A stretch of 64,000 nt of DNA from NCBI RefSeq assembly GCF_000519185.1, contig NZ_JAFA01000012.1, positions 62,001-126,000 on the forward strand. The letters run 5' to 3'. Source of the DNA: Paraburkholderia nodosa DSM 21604 (lineage in GTDB: Bacteria > Pseudomonadota > Gammaproteobacteria > Burkholderiales > Burkholderiaceae). Positions within the stretch are counted from its first letter, which is position 1. The number at the start of each line of letters is the position of its first letter. Below the pieces are notes generated by a model. That model had not been told where the DNA came from. It made no database searches and saw only the letters and a list, made by a program, of their open reading frames with translations. Shown here piece after piece: positions 17,001 through 25,009 of the stretch. The translations under genes and the position numbers were made by a program.

Positions 17001-17319
17001 GCATGACGGTGCGTGAAGGCGCGCCGGTGTTGCCGTTTCGACCGCCAGACCGTTCGCGGCGCATGCCGCAAAGCCCGCGCAATGGCGCGGCGCCCAGTAT
17101 TATTCAGCATAGTTTTAAAATGCCTTTCGGCGCGAGCCGGGATTTAATTGCGCCTCCTAATGTGCCGCGCCGGCTAAGGCGCGCAATGAATTACGCATTC
17201 TTTTTGGCCGGCATTTGCGCGCGTAATTAGTCAGCTTTTTTGAAAACTCCGGTTGGCTGTGCGATCAAGCTGGGCGACAATCTCGCCCATTGCGTTCTTG
17301 CTGCGGCAGGGAGGTAGTC

Positions 17320-17898
17320 ATGGCGATACTCGTGCTGGGCCTCGTGATTTTCATTGGTGTCCATTCGATCCGCATCGTGGCAGGGCCCTGGCGCGCCGCG
17401 CAGATCGAGCGCCTGGGTCCGCGTGCCTGGCGAGGCGCGTTCGCGTTGCTTTCCATTCTGGGCTTCGTCCTGATCGTCTATGGCTACGGTCTATCACGCC
17501 GCTATCCCGTGCCGATCTGGCTGCCGCCGTTCTGGATGGCGCATGTCACGGCGCTCCTCACCGCCATTGCCTTCATCCTGCTCGTCGCGGCCTATGTGCC
17601 GGGCAATCACTTCAAGCGCGCGGTCGGCCAGCCGTTCGTGAGCGGTGTCGCGCTTTGGGCGTTCGCGCATCTGCTCGCGAACGGCACGCTCAACGCCATC
17701 ATTCTCTTCGGCGTTTTCCTCGTCTGGACGTTGTTCGAACTGCGGGGCGAGAACCGGCGCGATCGCGAAGCCGGGGTGGTCTATCCGCCGGGACAAGTTT
17801 CGCGCGATGCGATCGTCGTCGTGGTCGGACTCGTGGTCTGGGCCGTGTTCGCCTTCTGGCTGCATGGCGTGCTGATCGGTGTGCGGCCGCTCGGCTGA
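17320..17898 (+). CDS. NnrU family membrane protein
   Basis: The 192-aa integral membrane protein has about five to six spans and the family opening GVHSIRIV (conserved His in the first span), PIWLPPFWM, and AHLLANGTLNAIILFG. NnrU proteins are linked with nitric-oxide/nitrite reduction regulons in denitrifiers and are related to isoprenoid-ring methyltransferase-like folds; no direct activity is established. No denitrification genes are near, so its role here is open. GAGGTAGTC before ATG 17320 sets the start. Confidence 0.85.
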   Translation: MAILVLGLVIFIGVHSIRIVAGPWRAAQIERLGPRAWRGAFALLSILGFVLIVYGYGLSRRYPVPIWLPPFWMAHVTALLTAIAFILLVAAYVPGNHFKRAVGQPFVSGVALWAFAHLLANGTLNAIILFGVFLVWTLFELRGENRRDREAGVVYPPGQVSRDAIVVVVGLVVWAVFAFWLHGVLIGVRPLG

Positions 17899-17924
17899 GC
17901 GTGCGGCGGGCCGCAGGCGCGCTG

Positions 17925-17954
17925 CAAAAAAGAAGCCTGCGCATGGCAGGCTTC
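17925..17954 (-). terminator. intrinsic terminator of the pcaHG operon
   Basis: On the minus strand a perfect 9-bp stem, GAAGCCTGC with GCAGGCTTC and a 5-nt loop, is followed by a run of T (the AAAAAA at 17926-17931 on the + strand). It lies about 110 bp after the pcaG stop, so it most likely ends the pcaHG transcript. It may also stop read-through from nnrU. Confidence 0.75.
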
Positions 17955-18066
17955 ACAAGGTACAGCTCGGAGTTCCGCGATCAGATCGCAGCGGCACGAT
18001 CATAGGGCCGGTTCATGAAAGCTACGTGAAAGTCCGCACGATCCGGCTCGCGTATCCGTCGATGCA

Positions 18067-18654
18067 TTAAAGATCGAAGAACACCGTCTCCTGTTCGCCC
18101 TGCATGCGGATGTCGAACGTGTAGACGATGCTGCCGGCCTGCTCGCTGCGGCGCGCGACGAGCGTGTCGCGGCGCGCGGCGGGCACGGCTGAGAGCACCG
18201 GGTCCGCGGCGTTGGCGGCGGCTTCGTCTTCGAAGTAGATGCGCGTGAAGGTGTGCGTGAGCATCCCGCGCATCATCACGATCACGTTCAGATGCGGCGC
18301 TTCGCCGGCGTTCTCGACGCCCGGCTTCACGGTATGCACGATGAAGCGGTGCTGCGCATCCGTGCCCGTGCCCACGCGTGCAAAACCGCGGAAGCCGTCT
18401 TTGGCGATTGCCTCGCGCGAAGCCGGATAACGGCCGTTTGCGTCGACCTGCGAAAACTCGAGCATCGCGTCGAACACGGCCTTGCCGTCGCCGTCGATCA
18501 CGCGGCCGATCAGCGTGATGTGCTCGCCCGGCGTTTCCGGCCCGACCACATTGGCCGTGAAGAGGCTCTTGAAATCGAAGTCGTATTGCTGCGGGCACAG
18601 GCCGTAGGCGAAGTACGGGCCGACCGTTTGCGAAGGCGTTTCCTTGAGTGCCAT
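18067..18654 (-). CDS. pcaG: protocatechuate 3,4-dioxygenase alpha subunit
   Basis: The 195-aa alpha subunit pairs with PcaH to form the ring-cleaving intradiol dioxygenase that converts protocatechuate and O2 to 3-carboxy-cis,cis-muconate. It begins PSQTVGPYFAYGL, the hallmark opening of PcaG, and has the intradiol fold core (GRVIDGDGKAVFDAMLEF, FARVGTGT). As expected for the alpha subunit, it lacks the full iron-ligand set carried by PcaH. It is 3 bp downstream of pcaH, so the two subunits are co-translated. Later genes of the beta-ketoadipate pathway (pcaB, pcaC, pcaD) are not adjacent. Confidence 0.96.
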   Translation of the reverse strand: MALKETPSQTVGPYFAYGLCPQQYDFDFKSLFTANVVGPETPGEHITLIGRVIDGDGKAVFDAMLEFSQVDANGRYPASREAIAKDGFRGFARVGTGTDAQHRFIVHTVKPGVENAGEAPHLNVIVMMRGMLTHTFTRIYFEDEAAANAADPVLSAVPAARRDTLVARRSEQAGSIVYTFDIRMQGEQETVFFDL

Positions 18655-18657
18655 GGT

Positions 18658-19362
18658 TCAACGCTCCGTGGGGGTTTGGTTGGGGCCGCGCAGCACGATG
18701 TCGAATTCGTAGCCGAGCGCGTAGCCTTCTTCGGTGGTGTCGAGCGAGAAGCGCGAAATCATGCGCTCGCGTGCGTCTTCGGGCGTGCCCTGGTAGATCG
18801 GGTCGAACGCGAGCAGCGGGTCGCCGGGGAAATACATCTGCGTGACGAGACGCGAGCCGAAATAATCGCCGAACAGCGAGAAGTGGATGTGATTCGGACG
18901 CCAGGCGTTCGGGTGATTGCCCCAGGGATAGGCGCCCGGCTTGATCGTGAGGAAGCGATAGCGGCCGTCGTTATCGGTGATCGCGCGGCCGGCGCCGAGG
19001 AAGTTGGGATCGAGCGGCGCGTCGTGCTGGTCCTGCTTGTGGACATAGCGGCCGGCGGCGTTGGCCTGCCAGATTTCGACGAGCGTGTTGCGCACCGGCT
19101 TGCCGCCTTCGTCGAGCACGCGGCCCGTGACGATGATGCGCTCGCCGAGCGGCGCGCCGTTCCTGGCCGCGTTGCGCGTGAGGTCGTGATCGAGCGCGCC
19201 GAGGTCGTCGGTGCCGTACACGGGCGCGTGCTGGTTGCGCAGCTTTTCCTTCAGCGGGATGAGCGGGAGCGTGGGGCCGCGTTTGACCGACGAACGGTAC
19301 GGCGGATAAACGTACGCGGGGTGCGAGTCGAAGTCGCGCGGCGACAGGATGGACTCGGCCAT
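18658..19362 (-). CDS. pcaH: protocatechuate 3,4-dioxygenase beta subunit
   Basis: The 234-aa beta subunit carries the catalytic Fe(III) site. The four ligands are visible: Y106 in GRYVHK, Y145 in GAYPWG, and H158 and H160 in NHIHFSLFG. Its length matches known PcaH proteins. The gene starts the pcaHG operon and is divergent from pcaQ, with 139 bp between, which holds the likely PcaQ operator. Expression should be induced by pathway intermediates through PcaQ. Confidence 0.97.
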   Translation of the reverse strand: MAESILSPRDFDSHPAYVYPPYRSSVKRGPTLPLIPLKEKLRNQHAPVYGTDDLGALDHDLTRNAARNGAPLGERIIVTGRVLDEGGKPVRNTLVEIWQANAAGRYVHKQDQHDAPLDPNFLGAGRAITDNDGRYRFLTIKPGAYPWGNHPNAWRPNHIHFSLFGDYFGSRLVTQMYFPGDPLLAFDPIYQGTPEDARERMISRFSLDTTEEGYALGYEFDIVLRGPNQTPTER

Positions 19363-19456
19363 GGGGTGTCTCCTGAGTGGATTATTGGGGGAATGGCCTG
19401 GCGCCGGCAGCGTTTGGCGGTGCGAGCCGATGCAGCCACTTTATCCAAAGCGAAAA

Positions 19457-19509
19457 GTTATGCAAAATGATGTTTTTTCGCACCTCGTATAACGAATCGT
19501 TATGCAAAA
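19457..19509. promoter_or_regulatory. probable PcaQ operator in the pcaH-pcaQ intergenic region
   Basis: The 11-bp sequence GTTATGCAAAA occurs twice, at 19457-19467 and 19499-19509, exactly 42 bp (about four helical turns) apart on the same strand. The second copy overlaps the perfect 15-bp inverted repeat ATAACGAATCGTTAT (19489-19503), a T-N11-A LysR-type site that runs into the pcaQ start codon. Its ATAAC/GTTAT arms resemble the ATAACC-N4-GGTTA site known for PcaQ in rhizobia. Binding there could activate pcaHG and repress pcaQ. Confidence 0.6.
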
Positions 19510-20518
19510 CCGGCTCGCGGACGGACGCGTCAAATTCCGCCATCTCCAGTGTTTCCTTGCCGTGGCGCAGATGGGCAGCGTGCAGCAGGCCGCCCAGAGT
19601 CTTTCGGTCACCCAGCCTGCCGTGTCGAAGACGATTGCCGAGCTGGAGCTGGTGCTGGGCGTGAAGCTGTTCGAGCGCGGGCGGCACGGCGCGGTGCCCA
19701 CGCGCGAGGGGCAGCTTTTCATGCCGCACGCGAGCGCCTGCGTGAGCGCGCTGCGCCAGGGCGTGGCCTTGCTAGCGCGGGACGAAGGCGCGGTGACCGC
19801 GACGCTCGATATCGGCGTGCTGCCTACTGTGGCGACGGCGTTGCTGCCCGGCGCGTTGCGTCACTTCGGCGAGGCATGGCCGCGCGTGAGCGTGCGGCTG
19901 ATGACGGGGGCCAACACTGAGCTGCTCGATCGGCTGAAGACAGGGGCGATCAGCTTTGCGGTGGGCCGTCTGGCCGACCCCGAGCGCATGGTGGGCCTGA
20001 GCTTCGAGCAGTTGTACAACGAGCCGCTCGCCGTGGTGGTCCGCGCGGGGCATCCGCTCGCGCAGGGGGCGGGGTTGCCTGCGCAACTCGCATCGTTTCC
20101 GCTTGTGCTGCCGCCGTTCGGCACGTTGATCCGCCAGGCGGCGGACAGTCTGCTCGCCGCCTGGGGCGCGGCGCCGCTGTCGGCGTTCGTCGAGTTGCTT
20201 TCGGTTTCGGTGGGGCGCGCGCTGGCGCTCCAGAACGACGCGGTGTGGTTCGTGCCCGCCGGTGCCGTCGAGTACGATCTTCGGCGCGGGACGCTGGTGC
20301 GGTTGCCGTTGCCTTCCGCGGGCGGCGAAGAGCCGGTGGGGGTGATTCAGCGTACCGATACCCAGCCGACGCCTGCCGGTCGCGCGTTGATCGAGGCCGT
20401 GCGGCGTGCGGCGCGCGAGCGCGATGTGCGGCCGGATGGCTCCGCCGCGCCCCGGACGCGGCGTGCGCGTGCCGCAAACCCTTCCGCTGGCAAGCGTTCG
20501 CCCGGCGCCAAGGGTTGA
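19502..20518 (+). CDS. pcaQ: LysR-type regulator of protocatechuate catabolism, PcaQ
   Basis: The 338-aa protein has the N-terminal winged helix-turn-helix (VKFRHLQCFLAVA, then SVTQPAVSKTIAELE at about residues 37-51) and a periplasmic-binding-type effector domain. VKFRHLQCF at the start and the divergent position next to pcaHG are typical of PcaQ, which activates pca genes in response to beta-carboxymuconate-type intermediates. The C-terminal 40 residues are an Arg/Ala-rich extension beyond the usual family end. The start codon lies inside an inverted repeat, so autoregulation is likely. Confidence 0.9.
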   Translation: MQNRLADGRVKFRHLQCFLAVAQMGSVQQAAQSLSVTQPAVSKTIAELELVLGVKLFERGRHGAVPTREGQLFMPHASACVSALRQGVALLARDEGAVTATLDIGVLPTVATALLPGALRHFGEAWPRVSVRLMTGANTELLDRLKTGAISFAVGRLADPERMVGLSFEQLYNEPLAVVVRAGHPLAQGAGLPAQLASFPLVLPPFGTLIRQAADSLLAAWGAAPLSAFVELLSVSVGRALALQNDAVWFVPAGAVEYDLRRGTLVRLPLPSAGGEEPVGVIQRTDTQPTPAGRALIEAVRRAARERDVRPDGSAAPRTRRARAANPSAGKRSPGAKG

Positions 20519-20558
20519 GGCTTCACGGATCCCGCAGACCCAACGCCGCGCGCTAGCT

Positions 20559-21221
20559 TCAGCCGGCCGTGAGCTTCGCCTTGGCGCGCGACTTCGACGT
20601 TGCCGCCGCTTCCGGCGCGACGCCGGGCAGGCGCGCGCTCGTGGCCATCCACAGCACTTCGGCGTCTTCTTCGCTCGTCGAAATGGCTGCGTGGCCGGTG
20701 CGGCTGTCGAAGTAGAGGCTGTCGCCGGTTTCCAGACAGGTGGGCGCGTAAAGCTCCGAATACAGGCACACGCTGCCGCTGATCACGTAGAGAAACTCTT
20801 CGCCTTCGTGGCGGCCCCAGTCGTCGAACGCGTCGAGCGAATGCGCGGTGATGCGAATGCGAAACGGCAGCATGGCCTTGTGCGCGAGATCGGTGGCGAG
20901 CAACTCCATTTGATAGCCGCGATAGGCGTGGCGCTGACCCGCGCCGTTGCGCGTGAGCGCGCGGCGGCCGCCGGCATTGAGCCGGGGCGGGGTGCCGAAC
21001 AGCTCGGCCAGGTCGATTCTGAGCCCGCCGACGATCTTTTGGAGCACGTCGAAGGTTGGCGACATGAGGCCGTTTTCAACCTTCGACAGGGTCGAGCGGG
21101 AGACGCCGCACAGGCGGCTGGCCGTATCGAGCGTCAGGTCCTGGGCGACGCGCGCGGCGCGCACGCGGCGGCCGAGTTCGGTGGTCGCCGTGCTGGCGGA
21201 TGGGGTGAGCGTGGAGTCCAT
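20559..21221 (-). CDS. XRE-family HTH regulator with C-terminal cupin domain
   Basis: The 220-aa protein has a HTH_3/XRE domain at residues about 15-70 (SRLCGVSRSTLSKVENG as recognition region) and a cupin_2 beta-barrel at about 120-195 (GEEFLYVISGSVCLYS, then GDSLYFDSRTGHA with the small-molecule site). Such regulators sense amino acids, polyamines or similar metabolites through the cupin and repress neighbouring genes. No obvious target is adjacent; pcaQ converges on it with a 40-bp gap. The tail is Lys/Ala-rich. Confidence 0.9.
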   Translation of the reverse strand: MDSTLTPSASTATTELGRRVRAARVAQDLTLDTASRLCGVSRSTLSKVENGLMSPTFDVLQKIVGGLRIDLAELFGTPPRLNAGGRRALTRNGAGQRHAYRGYQMELLATDLAHKAMLPFRIRITAHSLDAFDDWGRHEGEEFLYVISGSVCLYSELYAPTCLETGDSLYFDSRTGHAAISTSEEDAEVLWMATSARLPGVAPEAAATSKSRAKAKLTAG

Positions 21222-21576
21222 GGGCTACGTTCGAATGCTGACGCAAAGCCCTGGTTGGGCCCCGCGATGTCTTACCGATCATATCAAACGGTTGCCCGCG
21301 CGAAACTCTGACCTCGCCTGGCCGGCCCGGGCCGCGACGTCCGCTCGGCGGCATGGGACAGGCCATCTTGCATTGACGCCCTGTTTAATTGCGAATTAAA
21401 ACGATTCGATTTAATGATTTTTAAAGATTGATCGGCTGTTGGTTTAACAAATTTTAAAGATTTCTTGGGTTTGATATTAGAGTGACGCTTCAATATGCGT
21501 CCATGCGTCGCGGCTCACACGGATTTTGATATTTATCATTGTAATCAGATGATGTGGATCAAGTGGAGAGCGCAAA
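21222..21576. other. intergenic region with AT-rich stretch
   Basis: Bases about 21380-21480 and 21525-21545 are strikingly A+T-rich (runs such as TTTAATGATTTTTAAAG), unlike the surrounding DNA. I see no gene here. The stretch probably holds the promoter of the small gene at 21577 and would be a natural H-NS binding region. Confidence 0.5.
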
Positions 21577-21780
21577 ATGCATGACGAACGACTCGAATTA
21601 TTGCTGGCAATCTCGCGAAGAACGCTCGGGATCGAGAGCTTCGAACTGACCGGGAAGCCGACCGCCGACGCGCACCTCGTGAGCGCGGAGGATATTGGCC
21701 GCGCGCTGGAGTCGGCGTATGACGCCGGGTTGATCGTCGGCTACCGCATGGGCCGCGCCGAGTGCGAGCAGAACGCCTGA
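21577..21780 (+). CDS. small hypothetical protein (67 aa)
   Basis: The 67-aa protein is acidic and helical with no membrane segment. It contains TLGIESFELTGKPTADAH followed by an EDIGRALESAYDAGL helix and ends GYRMGRAECEQNA. It is preceded by GTGGAGAG at a good distance and followed by an intrinsic terminator, so it is a real single-gene unit. I do not recognise a characterised family. The AT-rich upstream region suggests silencing or stress control. Confidence 0.7.
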   Translation: MHDERLELLLAISRRTLGIESFELTGKPTADAHLVSAEDIGRALESAYDAGLIVGYRMGRAECEQNA

Positions 21781-21804
21781 ATACCGCATGACGCGATTTA
21801 AAAG

Positions 21805-21832
21805 CGGCGTCCTTTAAAGGGGCGCCGTTTTT
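21805..21832 (+). terminator. intrinsic terminator after the 67-aa gene
   Basis: CGGCG(T)CC pairs with GG(G)GCGCCG around a small TTTAAA loop, directly followed by TTTTT. It starts 24 bp after the stop codon. Confidence 0.75.
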
Positions 21833-21985
21833 ATTTTGGCTTTTATTAACACGATAATAAACGTTACCCTGATTAATGGGCGATACGGCGCCCGATCCAG
21901 CCCAGACGATTGTTAATCGACGCTTCATCAGCTGCATGACGCCCGGTGCGCCTGCACCGGCGCCCGTACCAGAAAACCTGATCAG

Positions 21986-22492
21986 TCAGACGAGCCGACG
22001 CAACGGCGCGAGCGACCAGTCGTGCGGCACGCCATGCACGGCGAAAAACCACGCGGCCACCCATGACGCGGCGACGACGATCAGGTCGCAGCGTCCGCTG
22101 CGCCACCAGTTCAGCGAGTGCCGTTGAAAGATCCACGGCACACCCAGTGGATTGGGCCAGTCGGCGAACAGGTGGATCACGCCTCCGCAAGCGAAGCCGA
22201 ACGCGGGCGCCGCGAGCGGCAGGTGCCCGAGTTTGTGATACGACCACACGAGCAACGCGATCCAGCCGATGCCCCAGTGCGTGAACGTGCGATGCGTGAT
22301 CCAGAGGCGCCGCTTCTTGCGCCACCATGCGACCTCCAGCCAGTCGGGCGCCGATCCGCCCGCGACACCCGCCGCGAACGCGAGCGCGGCGTAGAGATGC
22401 CAGGCGCTATCGGCGCCCTGATGCGTGACGATTGCGGCGGCGATGACGCCGGCGGCCCAACCCGTGGCGTGATGTGCAGTGCCTGATGCCAT
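21986..22492 (-). CDS. DUF457/YdjM-type membrane-bound metal-dependent hydrolase family protein
   Basis: The 168-aa protein has about four membrane spans and conserved polar motifs of this family: HHATGWAAG near the N-terminus, APDWLE, HRTFTHWG, and HLFADWPNPLG. The conserved His and Asp residues could bind metal. In E. coli YdjM is a LexA-controlled inner-membrane protein of unknown activity. It is monocistronic here. The start chosen gives the canonical N-terminal helix with the conserved His at position 7-8. Confidence 0.8.
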   Translation of the reverse strand: MASGTAHHATGWAAGVIAAAIVTHQGADSAWHLYAALAFAAGVAGGSAPDWLEVAWWRKKRRLWITHRTFTHWGIGWIALLVWSYHKLGHLPLAAPAFGFACGGVIHLFADWPNPLGVPWIFQRHSLNWWRSGRCDLIVVAASWVAAWFFAVHGVPHDWSLAPLRRLV

Positions 22493-22623
22493 GAAGCGGT
22501 GTGTTGCGAAGTCGAAGGGGGCGCAATCTTCGCAGATGTGTCGCCGTTATGACAGGGGTGACAGGCCGGCGACATGCGGTACGTCGTGTGGCGCGCGCGG
22601 TGCCCGCGCCAGTCGTTCGCGCG

Positions 22624-22980
22624 TCAGGTCGTGCAGCGCGCCACGTCGAAGCGCAGTTCTTCTTCAGGCGGATCGTTCGATGCCGAAGCGCCGTGCGTGA
22701 CGCGAATGACCGAGCCGTGGCCGTTCGGTGTGAGCGTGACGAAGTACGACGCGTCCGAGCTCGAGCCCACGCTCAGCTCGGTCGTATTGCCGTCACGCGA
22801 TGTGTGCACGCGCGGCAGGCGGTCTTCGAGGCAACTCGCGACCGACGACGCCGACCGCGCCGACGAAGCGTAGATCATCGGTTCGCCGTTCGAAGCGGTG
22901 CCGGACGGCGGTGTCGATCCACAAGCGGCGATGAGTGCGAGGGGAGTCGCGGCGAGGAGTCGTTGCGTGAGCGTTTTCAT
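22624..22980 (-). CDS. small lipoprotein, function unknown
   Basis: The 118-aa product starts MKTLTQRLLAATPLALIAAC, a lipoprotein signal peptide with lipobox IAAC (Cys20). The mature part has strands such as YFVTLTPNGHGSVIRVTHG and two more Cys near 60 and the end, possibly a disulfide. The frame extends upstream to 23073, but the lipoprotein start at 22980 is clearly the better one. Unknown role, probably periplasmic face of a membrane. Confidence 0.7.
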   Translation of the reverse strand: MKTLTQRLLAATPLALIAACGSTPPSGTASNGEPMIYASSARSASSVASCLEDRLPRVHTSRDGNTTELSVGSSSDASYFVTLTPNGHGSVIRVTHGASASNDPPEEELRFDVARCTT

Positions 22981-23084
22981 AGGCGGCGTGACAGTATCGA
23001 AGCAGCGGATTATGCCAATGAGTATACGCACCCTGATCTGGATCGAGGCCCACGCAGACGTAAAAAGATGCAACAGCTAACAAG

Positions 23085-23119
23085 AAAAAACGCACATGCG
23101 CTTGTGGCGCATGTGCGTT
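23085..23119 (-). terminator. intrinsic terminator of the porin gene
   Basis: A perfect 13-bp stem, AACGCACATGCGC with GCGCATGTGCGTT and a 5-nt loop, is followed on the minus strand by TTTT (the A-run at 23085-23090). It lies 56 bp after the porin stop codon. Confidence 0.85.
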
Positions 23120-23174
23120 TCGCAAAGGCAAGGCAGCGTGGCGGGTCGCGCCGGGTTTGCCCAACCCCGAGCGA

Positions 23175-24338
23175 TCAGAAGCGGTGACGCAGACCGACTG
23201 TCGCGGCCACCTGATTGTTGGTTGAAGAAGGCGAGAGCGTATTGATCGCAGCGACGTTCGCGATGCCCGAGCCGTCGGCGTTATAGCCGAGCGAGCCCGA
23301 AGCGTGCTGGTAGACGCCGGCGAGATAGACGTCCGTGCGCTTGCTCAGCGAGTAGTCGGTGCCGACCACCACGGTGTGCCACTTCGGGCTGTTGTTGCTG
23401 CCGTTGCCCGTGACCGTGCCGTCGGTGAACGTGTAGGAGCCGACGAACGCGAGGGCGGGCGTCAGATGGTAAGCGCCGTTGATCTCATAGTTGTCGACGT
23501 GCAGGTTCAGGCCCGAGAGGCCCGGCAGCGGCGCGCTGCCGCCACTCGAGAGACCCTGCATGCCGTCGATCTGCGAGTGCGTCCATACGAAGCCAACCTG
23601 TGCCGGGCCGAAGGTGTAGTTCACGCCCGCGCCGAACGAGCGCTGCAGCCGTGCCGAGATGTTCTGGTCGGCCGAAGCCGCGCTGTTCGCGGCGCCAAGG
23701 CTGCCGGAGTTGTTCTGTTGCGAGTAGGCGGCTGCGAAGTTCAGCGGGCCGTTGCCGTACGATGCGCCCACGCTCCACGCGCGGCCATTGGCGAAGCCAC
23801 TCGCGTCGTTGCTGAAACCGTACAGGCCGCCGAACTGGAAGCCTGCGTAGTTCGCGCTGGCGTACTTGACCGAGTTCTTGATCGAATAGCTTTGCGCGAG
23901 GTTGTCGTTGTCGAACGGGTGGCCCGCGAGATTGTTGCCGAAGCCCGCGCCGGCTTCCGAGAGCGGCGAGAGGTAATCGACCATCGAGTCATACTGCCGG
24001 CCGAGCGTGAGCGTGCCGAACCGATCGCTCTGCAAGCCGACCCAGGCCTGGCGGTTGAAGCCGCTGTCGCCGTTCTTGTAGCCGCCGTTGTTGAGATTAA
24101 AGCCGCTCTCGAGGGTGAAGATCGCCTTCAGGCCGCTGCCCAGGTCTTCGGCGCCGCGAAAGCCGAAGTAGTTGTTCGAGAGAGCGCCGCTACCCTGAGC
24201 CCACAGGCTGTGGCCGCCGACGTTGTTCGCGTAGACGATGCCGGCGTCGAGCGAGCCGTAAAGAGTGACGCTGCTTTGCGCATGGGCGCTTATGGCAAAT
24301 GCACTGAGGACGCCAGCAGCAATGAGTGCTTTTTTCAT
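23175..24338 (-). CDS. outer-membrane general porin (Burkholderia OmpC/Opc type)
   Basis: The 387-aa precursor has a 20-residue signal peptide (cleavage after AISAHA) and begins QSSVTLYGSLDAGI, the signature of Gram-negative porins of Burkholderiales. Sixteen beta-strands with long loops are expected for a trimeric porin; the C-terminus VGLRHRF ends in Phe as required for BAM recognition. PDF-type loop and GSRWG constriction segments appear as FGFRGAEDLGSGLKAIFTLESGF (only partly quoted: GLKAIFTLESGF). It probably allows diffusion of small hydrophilic solutes. It is a single-gene unit with its own terminator. Confidence 0.95.
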   Translation of the reverse strand: MKKALIAAGVLSAFAISAHAQSSVTLYGSLDAGIVYANNVGGHSLWAQGSGALSNNYFGFRGAEDLGSGLKAIFTLESGFNLNNGGYKNGDSGFNRQAWVGLQSDRFGTLTLGRQYDSMVDYLSPLSEAGAGFGNNLAGHPFDNDNLAQSYSIKNSVKYASANYAGFQFGGLYGFSNDASGFANGRAWSVGASYGNGPLNFAAAYSQQNNSGSLGAANSAASADQNISARLQRSFGAGVNYTFGPAQVGFVWTHSQIDGMQGLSSGGSAPLPGLSGLNLHVDNYEINGAYHLTPALAFVGSYTFTDGTVTGNGSNNSPKWHTVVVGTDYSLSKRTDVYLAGVYQHASGSLGYNADGSGIANVAAINTLSPSSTNNQVAATVGLRHRF

Positions 24339-25009
24339 GTTTTCTCCGGTCAGAACTTGGGGAATCTCGGGTCGAATATTCTGAAAATCGATTTCGTGCC
24401 CGGCTGATTCGCAACGAAGTGTAGGCCCGCGATTCGGCGTATTTACGCAAATCGACGCAACAATGCATCCATCTCATTTCTCGATCAGCATTAATCGCCG
24501 TAAGTGATTGCCTATAAAGAGATTTTCTATTGGATTATCTGGTGCGACAAAATGGTCCATATGGATAATCCGTTGCGCACCCGCGACGATGCGGCAAACC
24601 CGCGCAGAGGCTGGCCTAGCGCGAATTCAACGCTTTTTCAAGCGCGATTCCTGGCGTTTGGTGAAAGGTACTGTTCCAGATCATGGACTGAACACACGCA
24701 TAGCGCGGCGGTACAATTTCTCCAGCCCTCGACCAAGGGTGGTCTTTTTTCATCTGTTTTTACGCGGCTCTCGGGCCGCGTTTTTTTTGCCTGCGGAAAA
24801 TCATTTTAAATTAATGCGCGAGGCGGAATGGTGCATTGCGGAAAATGCAATGATTAAAGCCGCTGTCAGATATTCCGGTTTGGTGGCGGGATAATCCGAA
24901 TCAGCCGGATAGCAAGACGTCGCGCCCGACGCGCGACGCGATCCGGGTAGAATCTTGCCCTTGCCCCGCGACGGGCAAGTCCCGCGCAGAACCCGATGAA
25001 AACCCCGCC
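24339..25009. other. long intergenic region upstream of porin and of the 173-aa gene
   Basis: No convincing protein gene is present. It contains the porin promoter/5' leader on the minus strand (24339-24500, with an A+T-rich stretch to about 24580), the tandem + strand terminators at 24731-24788, and another AT-rich part (24800-24890). Small open frames at 24504-24894 have no family resemblance. Confidence 0.5.
24712..24788 (+). ncRNA. candidate small RNA: promoter-like element and two tandem intrinsic terminators
   Basis: Two rho-independent terminators follow each other: GACCA-AGGG-TGGTC plus T6 (24731-24750), and CGCGGC-TCTCGG-GCCGCG plus T8 (24763-24788). The nearest gene ahead on this strand ends at 21780, and the porin in between is on the other strand, so a non-coding transcript must reach here for the terminators to make sense. 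TACAAT (24712-24717) with TGAACA 17 bp upstream is a possible promoter, which would give an RNA of only about 27-65 nt. A start further upstream is equally possible. Confidence 0.4.

Noticed and set aside
17003..17230. 75-codon frame between the H-NS-like gene and nnrU
   Set aside because: Pro/Arg-rich with irregular composition and no ribosome-binding sequence.
24504..24894. Small + strand frames upstream of the tandem terminators
   Set aside because: They overlap each other in different frames, span the terminators and contain no recognisable motif.
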